Shown piece after piece: positions 36,039 to 43,099 of a stretch of DNA of 64,000 nt. The translations under genes and the position numbers were made by a program. The DNA is from DATCJA01 sp963814955. GTDB taxonomy: Bacteria; Acidobacteriota; Vicinamibacteria; Vicinamibacterales; UBA2999. How positions within the stretch are numbered: position 1 is the first letter of the stretch; the number at the start of each line of letters is the position of its first letter. The notes under the pieces are model-generated. The model saw nothing but the letters and a program-made list of their open reading frames with translations. It ran no database searches and was not told where the DNA came from. Location: positions 1-64,000 of the forward strand of contig CAWFEX010000008.1 in NCBI GenBank assembly GCA_963814955.1, given 5' to 3'.

Positions 36039-36862
36039 TGCGAACGGTCGCTCACCTGTCCGATCTGCACTTCGGAGCCGACGACCCAGTCGTTGTCGAC
36101 GCACTGATCCACTGCGTGCGAGACCTCCAGCCGCACGTCGTTGCCGTGTCGGGCGACCTTACGCAACGGGCGCGGGCGTCGCAATTCCGACGCGCCAGGG
36201 CTTTCCTTGATGCCCTGCCCTTCGCGCGAGTGGTTGTACCGGGTAATCACGACGTCCCGCTCTACAATCTGTTCTCGCGATTCGGCGATCCTTTGAGGGG
36301 ATTTCGACGGCACATCAGCCCAGAGCGCAATCCGTTGTTCGTCGATTCAGAGGTCGCCCTTATCGGCGCAGACACAACGCGGTCCTTCACCGTCAAAGAC
36401 GGTGGCCTCACGTCCCGTGATGTCGCCGGTCTGGTCACTCTTCTCGAGGACCTGCCGACTGATCTCGTGAAAATCATCGTGTGTCATCACCCCTTCGATG
36501 CGCCAGTGACGCGCACCGCGCGTCTGACGGTTCCGGCGGCCGACCGGGAGGCGTTGAGCACACTCGTCGCGGCGGGCGCAGATATCTTTCTTACGGGTCA
36601 TTTGCACCTGAGCCATGTCTGCCATACCGCGATCCGCTACTTAGCACAGGACCATGCGGCCATTGCCGTTGAGGCCGGAAGTGCAACATCCATAAGGCGC
36701 AGAGGTGAAAGCAACTCATTCAACCTTCTTCGCATCGAGGGGATGCGCGTTGTCGTGCAGCGGCTCACGTGGAATGGCGACACCCGTCGTTTCAGCATCT
36801 CCCAGGCTGACGTCTTCGTACGCAGCGGAAACGGCTGGACCGCAGCGCTTGGGAACAGCTGA
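36038..36862 (+). CDS. Calcineurin-like metallophosphoesterase
   Basis: A 274-residue soluble enzyme with the full set of metal-binding motifs: HLSDLHFGADDP (D-x-H), VSGDLTQRA (G-D), VPGNHDVPLYN (G-N-H-D), VCHHPFDAP and LTGHLHLSHV (G-H-x-H). The family hydrolyses phosphodiesters or phosphomonoesters; close relatives act on cyclic nucleotides or lipid intermediates such as UDP-diacylglucosamine. The GTG start at 36038 overlaps the stop of the lipid kinase, so joint action on a lipid substrate is a fair inference. The frame is intact and has no signal peptide. Confidence 0.88.
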   Translation: MRTVAHLSDLHFGADDPVVVDALIHCVRDLQPHVVAVSGDLTQRARASQFRRARAFLDALPFARVVVPGNHDVPLYNLFSRFGDPLRGFRRHISPERNPLFVDSEVALIGADTTRSFTVKDGGLTSRDVAGLVTLLEDLPTDLVKIIVCHHPFDAPVTRTARLTVPAADREALSTLVAAGADIFLTGHLHLSHVCHTAIRYLAQDHAAIAVEAGSATSIRRRGESNSFNLLRIEGMRVVVQRLTWNGDTRRFSISQADVFVRSGNGWTAALGNS

Positions 36863-36931
36863 AGGTGACCCGACGATACGCCTCCGGAACGGGATCGTGG
36901 CCGATGAACTGCTTTTTGCAATCGAGCCGAA

Positions 36932-37017
36932 ATGCTCTTTGAGCGGCTGGCGCGTCTCGGGTATGCATCCAAGGCGGTGATATATGGAATCGTCGGTCGC
37001 CCTGTTGCGGAACGATA
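36932..37017 (+). pseudogene. Stub resembling the DUF1206 N-terminus
   Basis: The 28-codon frame reads MLFERLARLGYASKAVIYGI, then VGRPVAER and stop. The first 20 residues match the opening of DUF1206 membrane proteins (LARLGYAAKGVVY-I-G). The remaining five or so helices are absent. The surrounding 36863-37322 holds no other convincing gene. Confidence 0.35.
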
Positions 37018-37322
37018 ATTCGTCAGGTGACGACTGTCGTTGCAGCGAAAGGGATCATTCTCGAGCGAGTTCGAGAGGCGATGTACCTACTCTTACCCGG
37101 AGGGCTGAGTCGCCAAGCCTACTCGAAGTTTGACACCGCGCTGATAAGACGGCGTGGGGGCGCCGCCATCAGCGACGATTGCGCTGGTGGATGGTGCCGA
37201 CTTGCTCGCCAGCGCCACGTCACTCGGATCGATGGTGGAGCCGCGGCTTTCCGTCGATGACGTGCTCTACTGGCGGAGTGACCTCTTCTGAGTCGGCATC
37301 CACCAGCGGTTCCGGGCTCGTC

Positions 37323-38417
37323 ATGACAGAGACGCGCTTTCGCCAAGCCTTTCTTCTCTTGCTGGTCACGGCGATCTCCGCCGCGTTCGTCGCGATGATC
37401 CGCGCGTTCCTGCTGACGATCCTGCTGGCGGCCATCTTTGCTGGCCTGAGCTATCCCGTATATGAGTGGATCCTCGGCCGGATCCGTGGCCGCAAGGCGC
37501 TCGCCGCAATCGCGACGCTCCTGCTGTTGCTGGTGCTGGTGATGGCGCCCCTCCTGGCAGTGCTCGGGGCCGGGGCCAATGAAGCGTTGCGCGTCACCGA
37601 GACCATCAGGCCGCGTCTCCAGCAACTCGTCGATCAGCCTGGCGAATTCGACCGCCGATTGCGCGCTCTCCCCGGCTACGATCGCATCGAGCCCTACCGA
37701 GCGCAGATCCTCACCAAGGCCGGCGAACTCGTCGGCAGCACGAGCGCTTTCCTCTTCGCCGCGCTCTCCGCCACCACACGGGCGACGGCGCTCTTCATCT
37801 TTCATTTCTTTGTCCTGCTCTACACGATGTTTTTCTTCCTGACCGGCGGTCCGGGCCTGCTCGGAGGCGTGCTCGCGTACCTGCCCCTCACAGAAGCCGA
37901 CAAGCAACGCATGGTCGGGAAGTTTGTGTCCGTCACCCGCGCGACGCTCAAGGGCACGATTCTGATCGGCGTGGCTCAGGGCGTTCTTGGAGGGTTGGCG
38001 TTCTGGGCCGTGGGTATTGACGGGGCGATCTTCTGGGGGACGGTGATGACCGTGCTGTCGATCATCCCCGGTGTCGGCGGCGCGCTCGTGTGGGTACCAG
38101 CGGCGATCATCCTGATGACAACCGGAGAGGTCTGGCGAGGGATCGCCCTCGCTCTGTTCTGCGCGCTCGTCGTCGGCAGCGTGGACAACGTGCTGCGACC
38201 GCGGCTCGTGGGGCAGGACACCAAGATGCACGAGCTGCTCATCTTCTTCTCGACACTCGGCGGACTCATGTTCTTCGGCGCGATGGGCTTCATCCTGGGC
38301 CCGATCCTGGCGGCGCTCTTCGTCACCGCGTGGGAAATGTTCGGCACGACGTTCCGCAGCGCGCTCGCGGAACCGGGGACAGCCGCTGCAAGCCCTGACG
38401 ACCCTCCGCCAGCCTGA
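37323..38417 (+). CDS. AI-2E family transporter
   Basis: A 364-residue inner-membrane protein of the AI-2 exporter (PerM/YdiK-like) family. It has eight probable helices, including AFLLLLVTAISAAFVAMIRA, ALAAIATLLLLLVLVMAPLL and LFIFHFFVLLYTMFFFLTGG. The conserved second half reads GTILIGVAQGVLGGLAFWAV, LSIIPGVGGALVWVPAAIIL, VDNVLRPRLVG and GAMGFILGPILAALFVTAWE. The start is taken as ATG 37323; a GTG further upstream (VTSSESAST) is possible. The family exports small molecules or couples to Na+/H+ exchange, and the substrate is not evident. It stands alone. Confidence 0.88.
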   Translation: MTETRFRQAFLLLLVTAISAAFVAMIRAFLLTILLAAIFAGLSYPVYEWILGRIRGRKALAAIATLLLLLVLVMAPLLAVLGAGANEALRVTETIRPRLQQLVDQPGEFDRRLRALPGYDRIEPYRAQILTKAGELVGSTSAFLFAALSATTRATALFIFHFFVLLYTMFFFLTGGPGLLGGVLAYLPLTEADKQRMVGKFVSVTRATLKGTILIGVAQGVLGGLAFWAVGIDGAIFWGTVMTVLSIIPGVGGALVWVPAAIILMTTGEVWRGIALALFCALVVGSVDNVLRPRLVGQDTKMHELLIFFSTLGGLMFFGAMGFILGPILAALFVTAWEMFGTTFRSALAEPGTAAASPDDPPPA

Positions 38418-38730
38418 CGCGTCGCTACGCGCCGAGATGCTCAGTTATTCTCGCTCGCGCGGTCTGCACCAGATCCTTCGAAGCTCGACCCGACGTGGTC
38501 GTCGAAGTGGGAGTAACCCCTTTCCGACTCGCCGTCTTCATTCCATCAAATCCCGCCGATGTGTTCATTTTGGGACAGTCCGGCCGGCACGTATTGTCTA
38601 GAGTGGACTGCGTGGTGTTGTTTCCGCGACCGGCGGCTCGGTGTCCTCGGCATCGTCGCTGCGATCCGGACGCAGGCGGACTTCCGTCCAGCGGTGCCAG
38701 GGAGATCGCGATGGCAGTTACGGGACGCTC
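38418..38730. other. Intergenic stretch without a supported gene
   Basis: No frame of good coding quality is seen on either strand between the transporter and the small membrane protein. No hairpin or repeat was noticed. Confidence 0.45.
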
Positions 38731-38880
38731 GTGAATGCTGCCTGGATCGCCCTGGGCGTCGGCATCGCCGTCGCGGTTGCCGCGTTCGCGACATCCTGGG
38801 TTCGACCCTATCAAGGTGTCGACCTCGGGACCGTCAGCCGTCACTGGATGGCACAACAGCGGCTCGGCCGAAGAGAATGA
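38731..38880 (+). CDS. 49-residue single-pass membrane protein
   Basis: The frame starts at a GTG and encodes one membrane helix (AAWIALGVGIAVAVAAFATS) followed by a short soluble tail (VRPYQGVDLGTVSRHWMAQQ, ending RLGRRE). The tail motif DLG-VS--W-A-QR recalls small proteins seen in other Acidobacteriota, though the family has no name known to me. It is followed after 25 bases by a small zinc-ribbon gene on the same strand. A site-like GAGATCGCG is not a convincing ribosome-binding site. Confidence 0.5.
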   Translation: MNAAWIALGVGIAVAVAAFATSWVRPYQGVDLGTVSRHWMAQQRLGRRE

Positions 38881-38905
38881 TCCGCAGCACTGAGAGGTAA
38901 GCCGC

Positions 38906-39094
38906 GTGTACACCCAACCTTCTGAAGCACCCGTCGCGCCAAAAGCCTGCCCTTTCTGCACCTCACTTAAGGTCACGACGACCAGCAAGGCACTAAGCGT
39001 CTCGACATACTGGCGGTGCACAGACTGCGGCCAGATCTGGAACGCCGACCGACTGCACCTCGGACAGCGTCCGCCGTCCGGCCGGTTCGCATAG
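38906..39094 (+). CDS. Small zinc-ribbon protein
   Basis: A 62-residue frame with GTG start after GAGAGG. Two C-x-x-C pairs (ACPFCTSLK and WRCTDCGQIWN) 24 residues apart form a zinc-ribbon knuckle pair. The short size and the final basic/Pro tail are typical of single-domain nucleic-acid-binding or adaptor proteins. It lies directly before a cold-shock gene and resembles the frame at 40120 in layout. Confidence 0.6.
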   Translation: MYTQPSEAPVAPKACPFCTSLKVTTTSKALSVSTYWRCTDCGQIWNADRLHLGQRPPSGRFA

Positions 39095-39179
39095 CGAGCG
39101 TACCCGTTCCAGCCGTGCACGAGGCGCCTCGCCAATTGCTGCCCTGTAACTTGACGAACTCCCCAAAAAAGGAACATCA

Positions 39180-39383
39180 ATGACTACGACGAACGGAACG
39201 ATCAAACGTCTTACCGACAAAGGCTTCGGCTTCATTACGACCACTGAGGGCACTGAGTATTTCTTCCATCACTCGGCCTGTAACGGCACGCCGTTCGACG
39301 GTCTGCGGGAAGGCCAGGAGGTGTCGTTCACCGTGGGACAGGGTCCGAAAGGCCCGCGTGCCGAAAACGTCGGCGTGCGCTAG
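39180..39383 (+). CDS. Cold-shock family protein
   Basis: A 67-residue CspA-family protein: GTIKRLTDKGFGFITT holds the RNP1 motif KGFGFI, and TEYFFHHSA is RNP2. The rest (FDGLREGQEVSFTVGQGPKG) completes the five-stranded OB fold. It binds single-stranded RNA or DNA. The phenylalanine and histidine positions used for binding are present. AAGGAA lies six bases before the ATG. It has its own leader of about 85 bases after the zinc-ribbon gene, within which no cold-box was identified. Confidence 0.9.
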   Translation: MTTTNGTIKRLTDKGFGFITTTEGTEYFFHHSACNGTPFDGLREGQEVSFTVGQGPKGPRAENVGVR

Positions 39384-39636
39384 GGAGCCATTCGCGTATC
39401 GGAAGCTGCTCGGCCCCCGTTCTCCTTCAGCGGTCACGTTGTCACCGCGTGACAAACGTGAGTGTTGTCATGAGTATCGATCGTGACGCTCCAGCTGATT
39501 GCCGTACTCGAGCGCCGCGTGCCCTTCCGGAGAGGACGTTGAGGATGTTGGAAAATGGCCCCGGCGCGACCGAAGCGTGCCTTCCACATACGGCCGCCGT
39601 TCCGGGGGTCGCGGCGGTCAGAGACGACACGAAGTC

Positions 39637-39894
39637 GTGAAGTGGCCTTTCCAACCCCAGACGTACACGCGTCATCCTCTGGCCGGTGACTACATCCTCG
39701 ACCGCACCGGCGTCTCATGGAGCGTTAACCGGAGTCTGGGAGACGGTGCCGTCGCGCGGTTGACCGAAGGCGGCGCTTACAAAGAAGCCGCACGTGACGC
39801 AGTCGTCAAGTCAGCTCGCACCGATGCCACCGATGCGTGGGAAGCGGCCGGTGCAGGCGAATTTCGCCTCCTCGAGGCCTGTCGGACACGATGA
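39637..39894 (+). CDS. Small hypothetical protein
   Basis: An 85-residue frame with GTG start. It reads VKWPFQPQTYTRHPLAGDYI, LDRTGVSWSVNRSLGDGA and ends ATDAWEAAGAGEFRLLEACR. The charged, repeat-free sequence without signal or membrane segment looks like a real small cytoplasmic protein, but the family is not recognised. It follows the cold-shock gene on the same strand in a stretch of several small frames. Confidence 0.4.
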   Translation: MKWPFQPQTYTRHPLAGDYILDRTGVSWSVNRSLGDGAVARLTEGGAYKEAARDAVVKSARTDATDAWEAAGAGEFRLLEACRTR

Positions 39895-40119
39895 TCCGCG
39901 TACCGTTGACATGGAAGTGTCCAGCTGCTCTGCCAGTGTTGCGCCGGGCCGGCTCACTGCGATTCTCGAAAAGGCCGCGCTGCCGTCGCCGATACCGCTC
40001 AGCGGAATTCGCGGCCGAGCGGCGGCCGATTCGCGTACACTGGCAACAGCTTTCCTGACGTTCCTGCCCACACGGACAGCCGCCATCAAAGCGTCGATTC
40101 ACTCGACGGAGGCTGTCTC

Positions 40120-40614
40120 GTGCCACGCATCACACCGGATTACAACGTCGACCTGCGGTGCCCCTGCTGCTCTGTCCACCCGGTGATGAAAGTCCACGAG
40201 AACACTACCGTGAGCGTGCTGTTCTGCAGCTCATGTGAGCATGCGTGGGTAATGGATTCGTCAAATGTTCCGCGCGGCAACCAGTCGATCCGACCAGCGC
40301 GTGCGCATCGCGCATCAGTCCGAACGAGTGAGGTGCGCGGAGCCCCGCCAATCTCGTCGCCCTGCTTCGCTGACGGAGCGCTCAAATGTGCCCCCTCGAC
40401 GCAGCGATATTCACCGCGCGTCAGGACGAAGACGGCGACGCGCGGCACTCGGCGCCGAGCCGACTCAGCCGAGCCGACTCAAGAGAGTGGTGCACTACGT
40501 GATGGCCACGAGAAGGATTGCGCACTACACCTCCCATGGTGCTGTCGCAACCTGCTCCCAGTACGTGACGGCGTCCTTGTGCCAGCGGACGAATCGCAGG
40601 CCGCCATCTTGTGA
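40120..40614 (+). CDS. Small C-x-x-C protein, end uncertain
   Basis: The first 50 residues (MPRITPDYNVDLRCPCCSVH, then FCSSCEHAWVMDSSN) carry two C-x-x-C pairs 23 residues apart, like the protein at 38906. The following 110 residues look like non-coding readthrough, being rich in Arg/Ser/Pro and running into the 3' end of the gene on the other strand. A frame change near 40265 that would end the protein at a natural length of 55-60 residues is likely. The function may be nucleic-acid or metal binding. Confidence 0.4.
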   Translation: MPRITPDYNVDLRCPCCSVHPVMKVHENTTVSVLFCSSCEHAWVMDSSNVPRGNQSIRPARAHRASVRTSEVRGAPPISSPCFADGALKCAPSTQRYSPRVRTKTATRGTRRRADSAEPTQESGALRDGHEKDCALHLPWCCRNLLPVRDGVLVPADESQAAIL

Positions 40615-41898
40615 CACAACGATAGCGACCGCATTGCGAAGCACCTGACACAATCGGTATGCAGCGCGGTGGCGAGTGCCGACGCGGTCCGTTCGTACCC
40701 ATTCACGGTCCTCTCCAGCCAGATCCCGCGCCCGCATCACGCGGGGAACCTCCGGCAAATCGCCCGCAATCTCTCCGCCGAACCCAAGCAAGTCGAGTCC
40801 TGAGGTCATAACGACCGCGCCATCCACGTGCGTGAGGTCCGCGACAAGATGCGCGGCCTCGAATAATGCCGCGTCGCCCTCAATCACCCACTTGACATCG
40901 CTCATTTCGTATTCGCTCCAGCCGACGTGGGCCTTGGAAGCTTTCGCGTACGCTGCGACCAGTTCGGTGATGATCGTGGCCATGAGGGTGGGAAGGCGTC
41001 GCCGAGGTTCTTCGCTGACGAAGGGGTATTTCAGTCGTATATGACTTCCATCGGTCAGGAACTCGTACGCATCGCCCTCCGGCACGATAACCAGCATGCC
41101 GCCGTGCTGGGCGCTACGGACGGTAGCGAGCACTCGACGAAGAACGTGGCAGGCCAGCACAGCGCCGAATCTGGGATCAACGGCCGCCGGCAGCGTGACG
41201 GCTCGCCCTTCCTTTGGTTGCGGCAGTTCGATCCTGCCGATGGCCGCAAACACGTCCTCGAGCCAGGCTGCTTGGAACACGTCCATCCCGCGGCTGATCA
41301 GCGTGCCGTTCGTCAGCTCCGCGAGCGTGATCGCCCCTGCGCTCACGAGCACGCGCCCGGGGCCAGAGACCGCGACGATCAAGACAGGAGGGATCGCCTG
41401 CTGAGTTTCTCGACCGCCTCTCACCGATTGCAGCCAGTGTGCGCCGGAATGAATGATTCCCCAGATCCGCGGCCCAAGGTCTGGGTCCGTGATCACGCCG
41501 ATCAGGGTTCGAGAGAACACGACAGCGGGCGCCAATCGCCGCAGTTCGTGCTGATCAAAGGGCCGCGGCTCGGCAAAGACAAGACGGTGCAGGCCGGCCG
41601 GTGGTCCCTCGGCTGCGCGGAACAGGTCGGGGCCGGCCCACGCGACACGAAAGGTCACTGGGCGCCCTTCTTCGCGCAGCAAACTGGCCTGGTAGCACAC
41701 CGAAAGAACCGCTTCAAGGTGCGCCCGTTCGGGAAGCATCAAGTCGATGCCTGTACCGACCAATGCCTCCGGAAAGCGGCGGTGCACCGCGTCGGCCAAG
41801 TCGCGTGGATAGGCGTGAACGCTGCGTTCGGACCCTGCATCCACAGCGGGGGATGAATTCCGCGCGCCCCAATGCGGCGTCGATTCACCAGGAGACAT
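40525..41898 (-). CDS. DACNV/diadenylate-cyclase-like sensor protein
   Basis: A 457-residue soluble protein. The N-terminal half (YPRDLADAVHRRFPEALVGT, VCYQASLLREEGRPVTFRVA) matches the domain named DACNV. The C-terminal 130 residues carry the hallmarks of the DisA/DAC nucleotidyltransferase fold: VDGAVVMTSGLDLLGFGGEI (DGA motif) and RVGTRHRAAYRLCQVLRNAV (RHR motif), then VVSQDGGLRFVR. This family may make cyclic di-AMP or bind nucleotides as a sensor; activity has to be tested. The ATG at 41898 lies two codons after a TTG. No operon partner is visible. Confidence 0.75.
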   Translation of the reverse strand: MSPGESTPHWGARNSSPAVDAGSERSVHAYPRDLADAVHRRFPEALVGTGIDLMLPERAHLEAVLSVCYQASLLREEGRPVTFRVAWAGPDLFRAAEGPPAGLHRLVFAEPRPFDQHELRRLAPAVVFSRTLIGVITDPDLGPRIWGIIHSGAHWLQSVRGGRETQQAIPPVLIVAVSGPGRVLVSAGAITLAELTNGTLISRGMDVFQAAWLEDVFAAIGRIELPQPKEGRAVTLPAAVDPRFGAVLACHVLRRVLATVRSAQHGGMLVIVPEGDAYEFLTDGSHIRLKYPFVSEEPRRRLPTLMATIITELVAAYAKASKAHVGWSEYEMSDVKWVIEGDAALFEAAHLVADLTHVDGAVVMTSGLDLLGFGGEIAGDLPEVPRVMRARDLAGEDREWVRTDRVGTRHRAAYRLCQVLRNAVAIVVSQDGGLRFVRWHKDAVTYWEQVATAPWEV

Positions 41899-42202
41899 CG
41901 TCAATCAATACTCAGAAGAGCTTCTCCAACGAGCTCCCTTGACACCCGACCCCGGCGGAGGCCGAAGCCCGATCTCCTGATCTGTCGTGGCCATAGCCGA
42001 TGGTATCGCGGACCGCGCCTTGCACGTCATTCGGACCAATGAAAGGGGAACCCAGTTGCGGAAATCGTCCCGAACTCGCAGCAACACCAATCCTGTTTCC
42101 TGGAGTGCAGGGTTGTGTTCTATGGCATCCGATGATGGCCGGGCGTGGAACCCACTTCTGAAGACGATGGCTTGGTTGAACGTTCCTTTGATGCTTCTCG
42201 GA
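41899..42202. other. Intergenic stretch without a supported gene
   Basis: Between the DACNV gene and the secreted protein at 42203 no frame with convincing coding quality was found on either strand, and no repeat was noticed. Confidence 0.45.
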
Positions 42203-43081
42203 TCAACGGCCAGTGGCGGACGCAAACCCAGGGTAGCGTCCGTGGGTCGTGATGATATTCTCCGACGACTTTTCACCTTCATAGCATTCTTCTATCCACA
42301 ATTCGCCATCGCCTGGAGCATTGCGGAGAAGCGCCGCAGCGATCGTCCAGGATCGCGTGTACACCTTGGGATCGGTGAGCGTGGCCTGGTAATGGAGCGT
42401 GTTGTTGTCAACGAGCGTCAATCGCTCAACGACATGCAGCGACTCGCTGGAGAAATTTCCGGCGATGTCGAACCATGTCTTCCCATTCTGGTTGGTCACG
42501 TCGATCACGAGCGTATTGCCCTCCCATCGTCCGCGCGCGTCGCCGTTCCACAGTCGGATACTGTCTCCCACATGGGGACGCCCATCCATCGATACAATCC
42601 GGTAACCATGATCGTCGGAGAGGAACAGGATGTGGTCAGGCGTTTGATGAACCAGCATCCGGTCCGATGAATACGCCGTTGTACGTGGCACGCCGGACAA
42701 TCGGCACAACGCGTTCCCGTCCACGTACATGGCCGCGTTCTTCTTCTTTTGCTCGACGGCCCACGACTGATACGGAAGCAGCCCGTCCGCCGGATCCACG
42801 ATCAGGCTCTTCTGCGCCCGGATCATGAAGCTGGCAGGGTGATCTTCGAGATCGTACGAGTTCAATGTGCGCCCCCAGAACCCTCGCAGATCAGGCCGCC
42901 CATCCGGCGTGCGCGGCGGATTAAAGGTGCCGGCTCTGGTGAGCGCACACTTGTGAAACTGCGCCGGGTCGGCTCTGAGTTCCGCGCAACTCCTTTCCGG
43001 TCCTCCCGATTGACCGGATACCGAAGACGCGGTCAACCAGAGAACCGGCACAATCACCGCAACCGTCAGTCTCAGTTTCAT
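42203..43081 (-). CDS. Secreted TPDGRPDLRGFW-type protein
   Basis: A 292-residue exported protein with a signal peptide (LTVAVIVPVLWLTASSVSGQ). The opening FNPPRTPDGRPDLRGFWGRT is a recurrent motif of Acidobacteriota proteins. The second half (GKTWFDIAGNFSSESLHVVE, then LTLVDNNTLHYQATLTDPKV) is clearly paralogous to the protein at 46138. The fold is probably beta-rich, and no catalytic site is known. It starts 18 bases after the TonB receptor with GAGGA before its ATG, so it is co-expressed and may capture the ligand of that receptor. Confidence 0.75.
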   Translation of the reverse strand: MKLRLTVAVIVPVLWLTASSVSGQSGGPERSCAELRADPAQFHKCALTRAGTFNPPRTPDGRPDLRGFWGRTLNSYDLEDHPASFMIRAQKSLIVDPADGLLPYQSWAVEQKKKNAAMYVDGNALCRLSGVPRTTAYSSDRMLVHQTPDHILFLSDDHGYRIVSMDGRPHVGDSIRLWNGDARGRWEGNTLVIDVTNQNGKTWFDIAGNFSSESLHVVERLTLVDNNTLHYQATLTDPKVYTRSWTIAAALLRNAPGDGELWIEECYEGEKSSENIITTHGRYPGFASATGR

Positions 43082-43099
43082 GTCGTGCGTCCTCTGGCG

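Noticed and set aside
37160..37296. Remnant of an Mrr-type restriction enzyme (IALVDGADLLAS)
   Set aside because: A short resemblance to the end of Mrr-like proteins was seen, but 40 residues without a catalytic motif are too little to support it.
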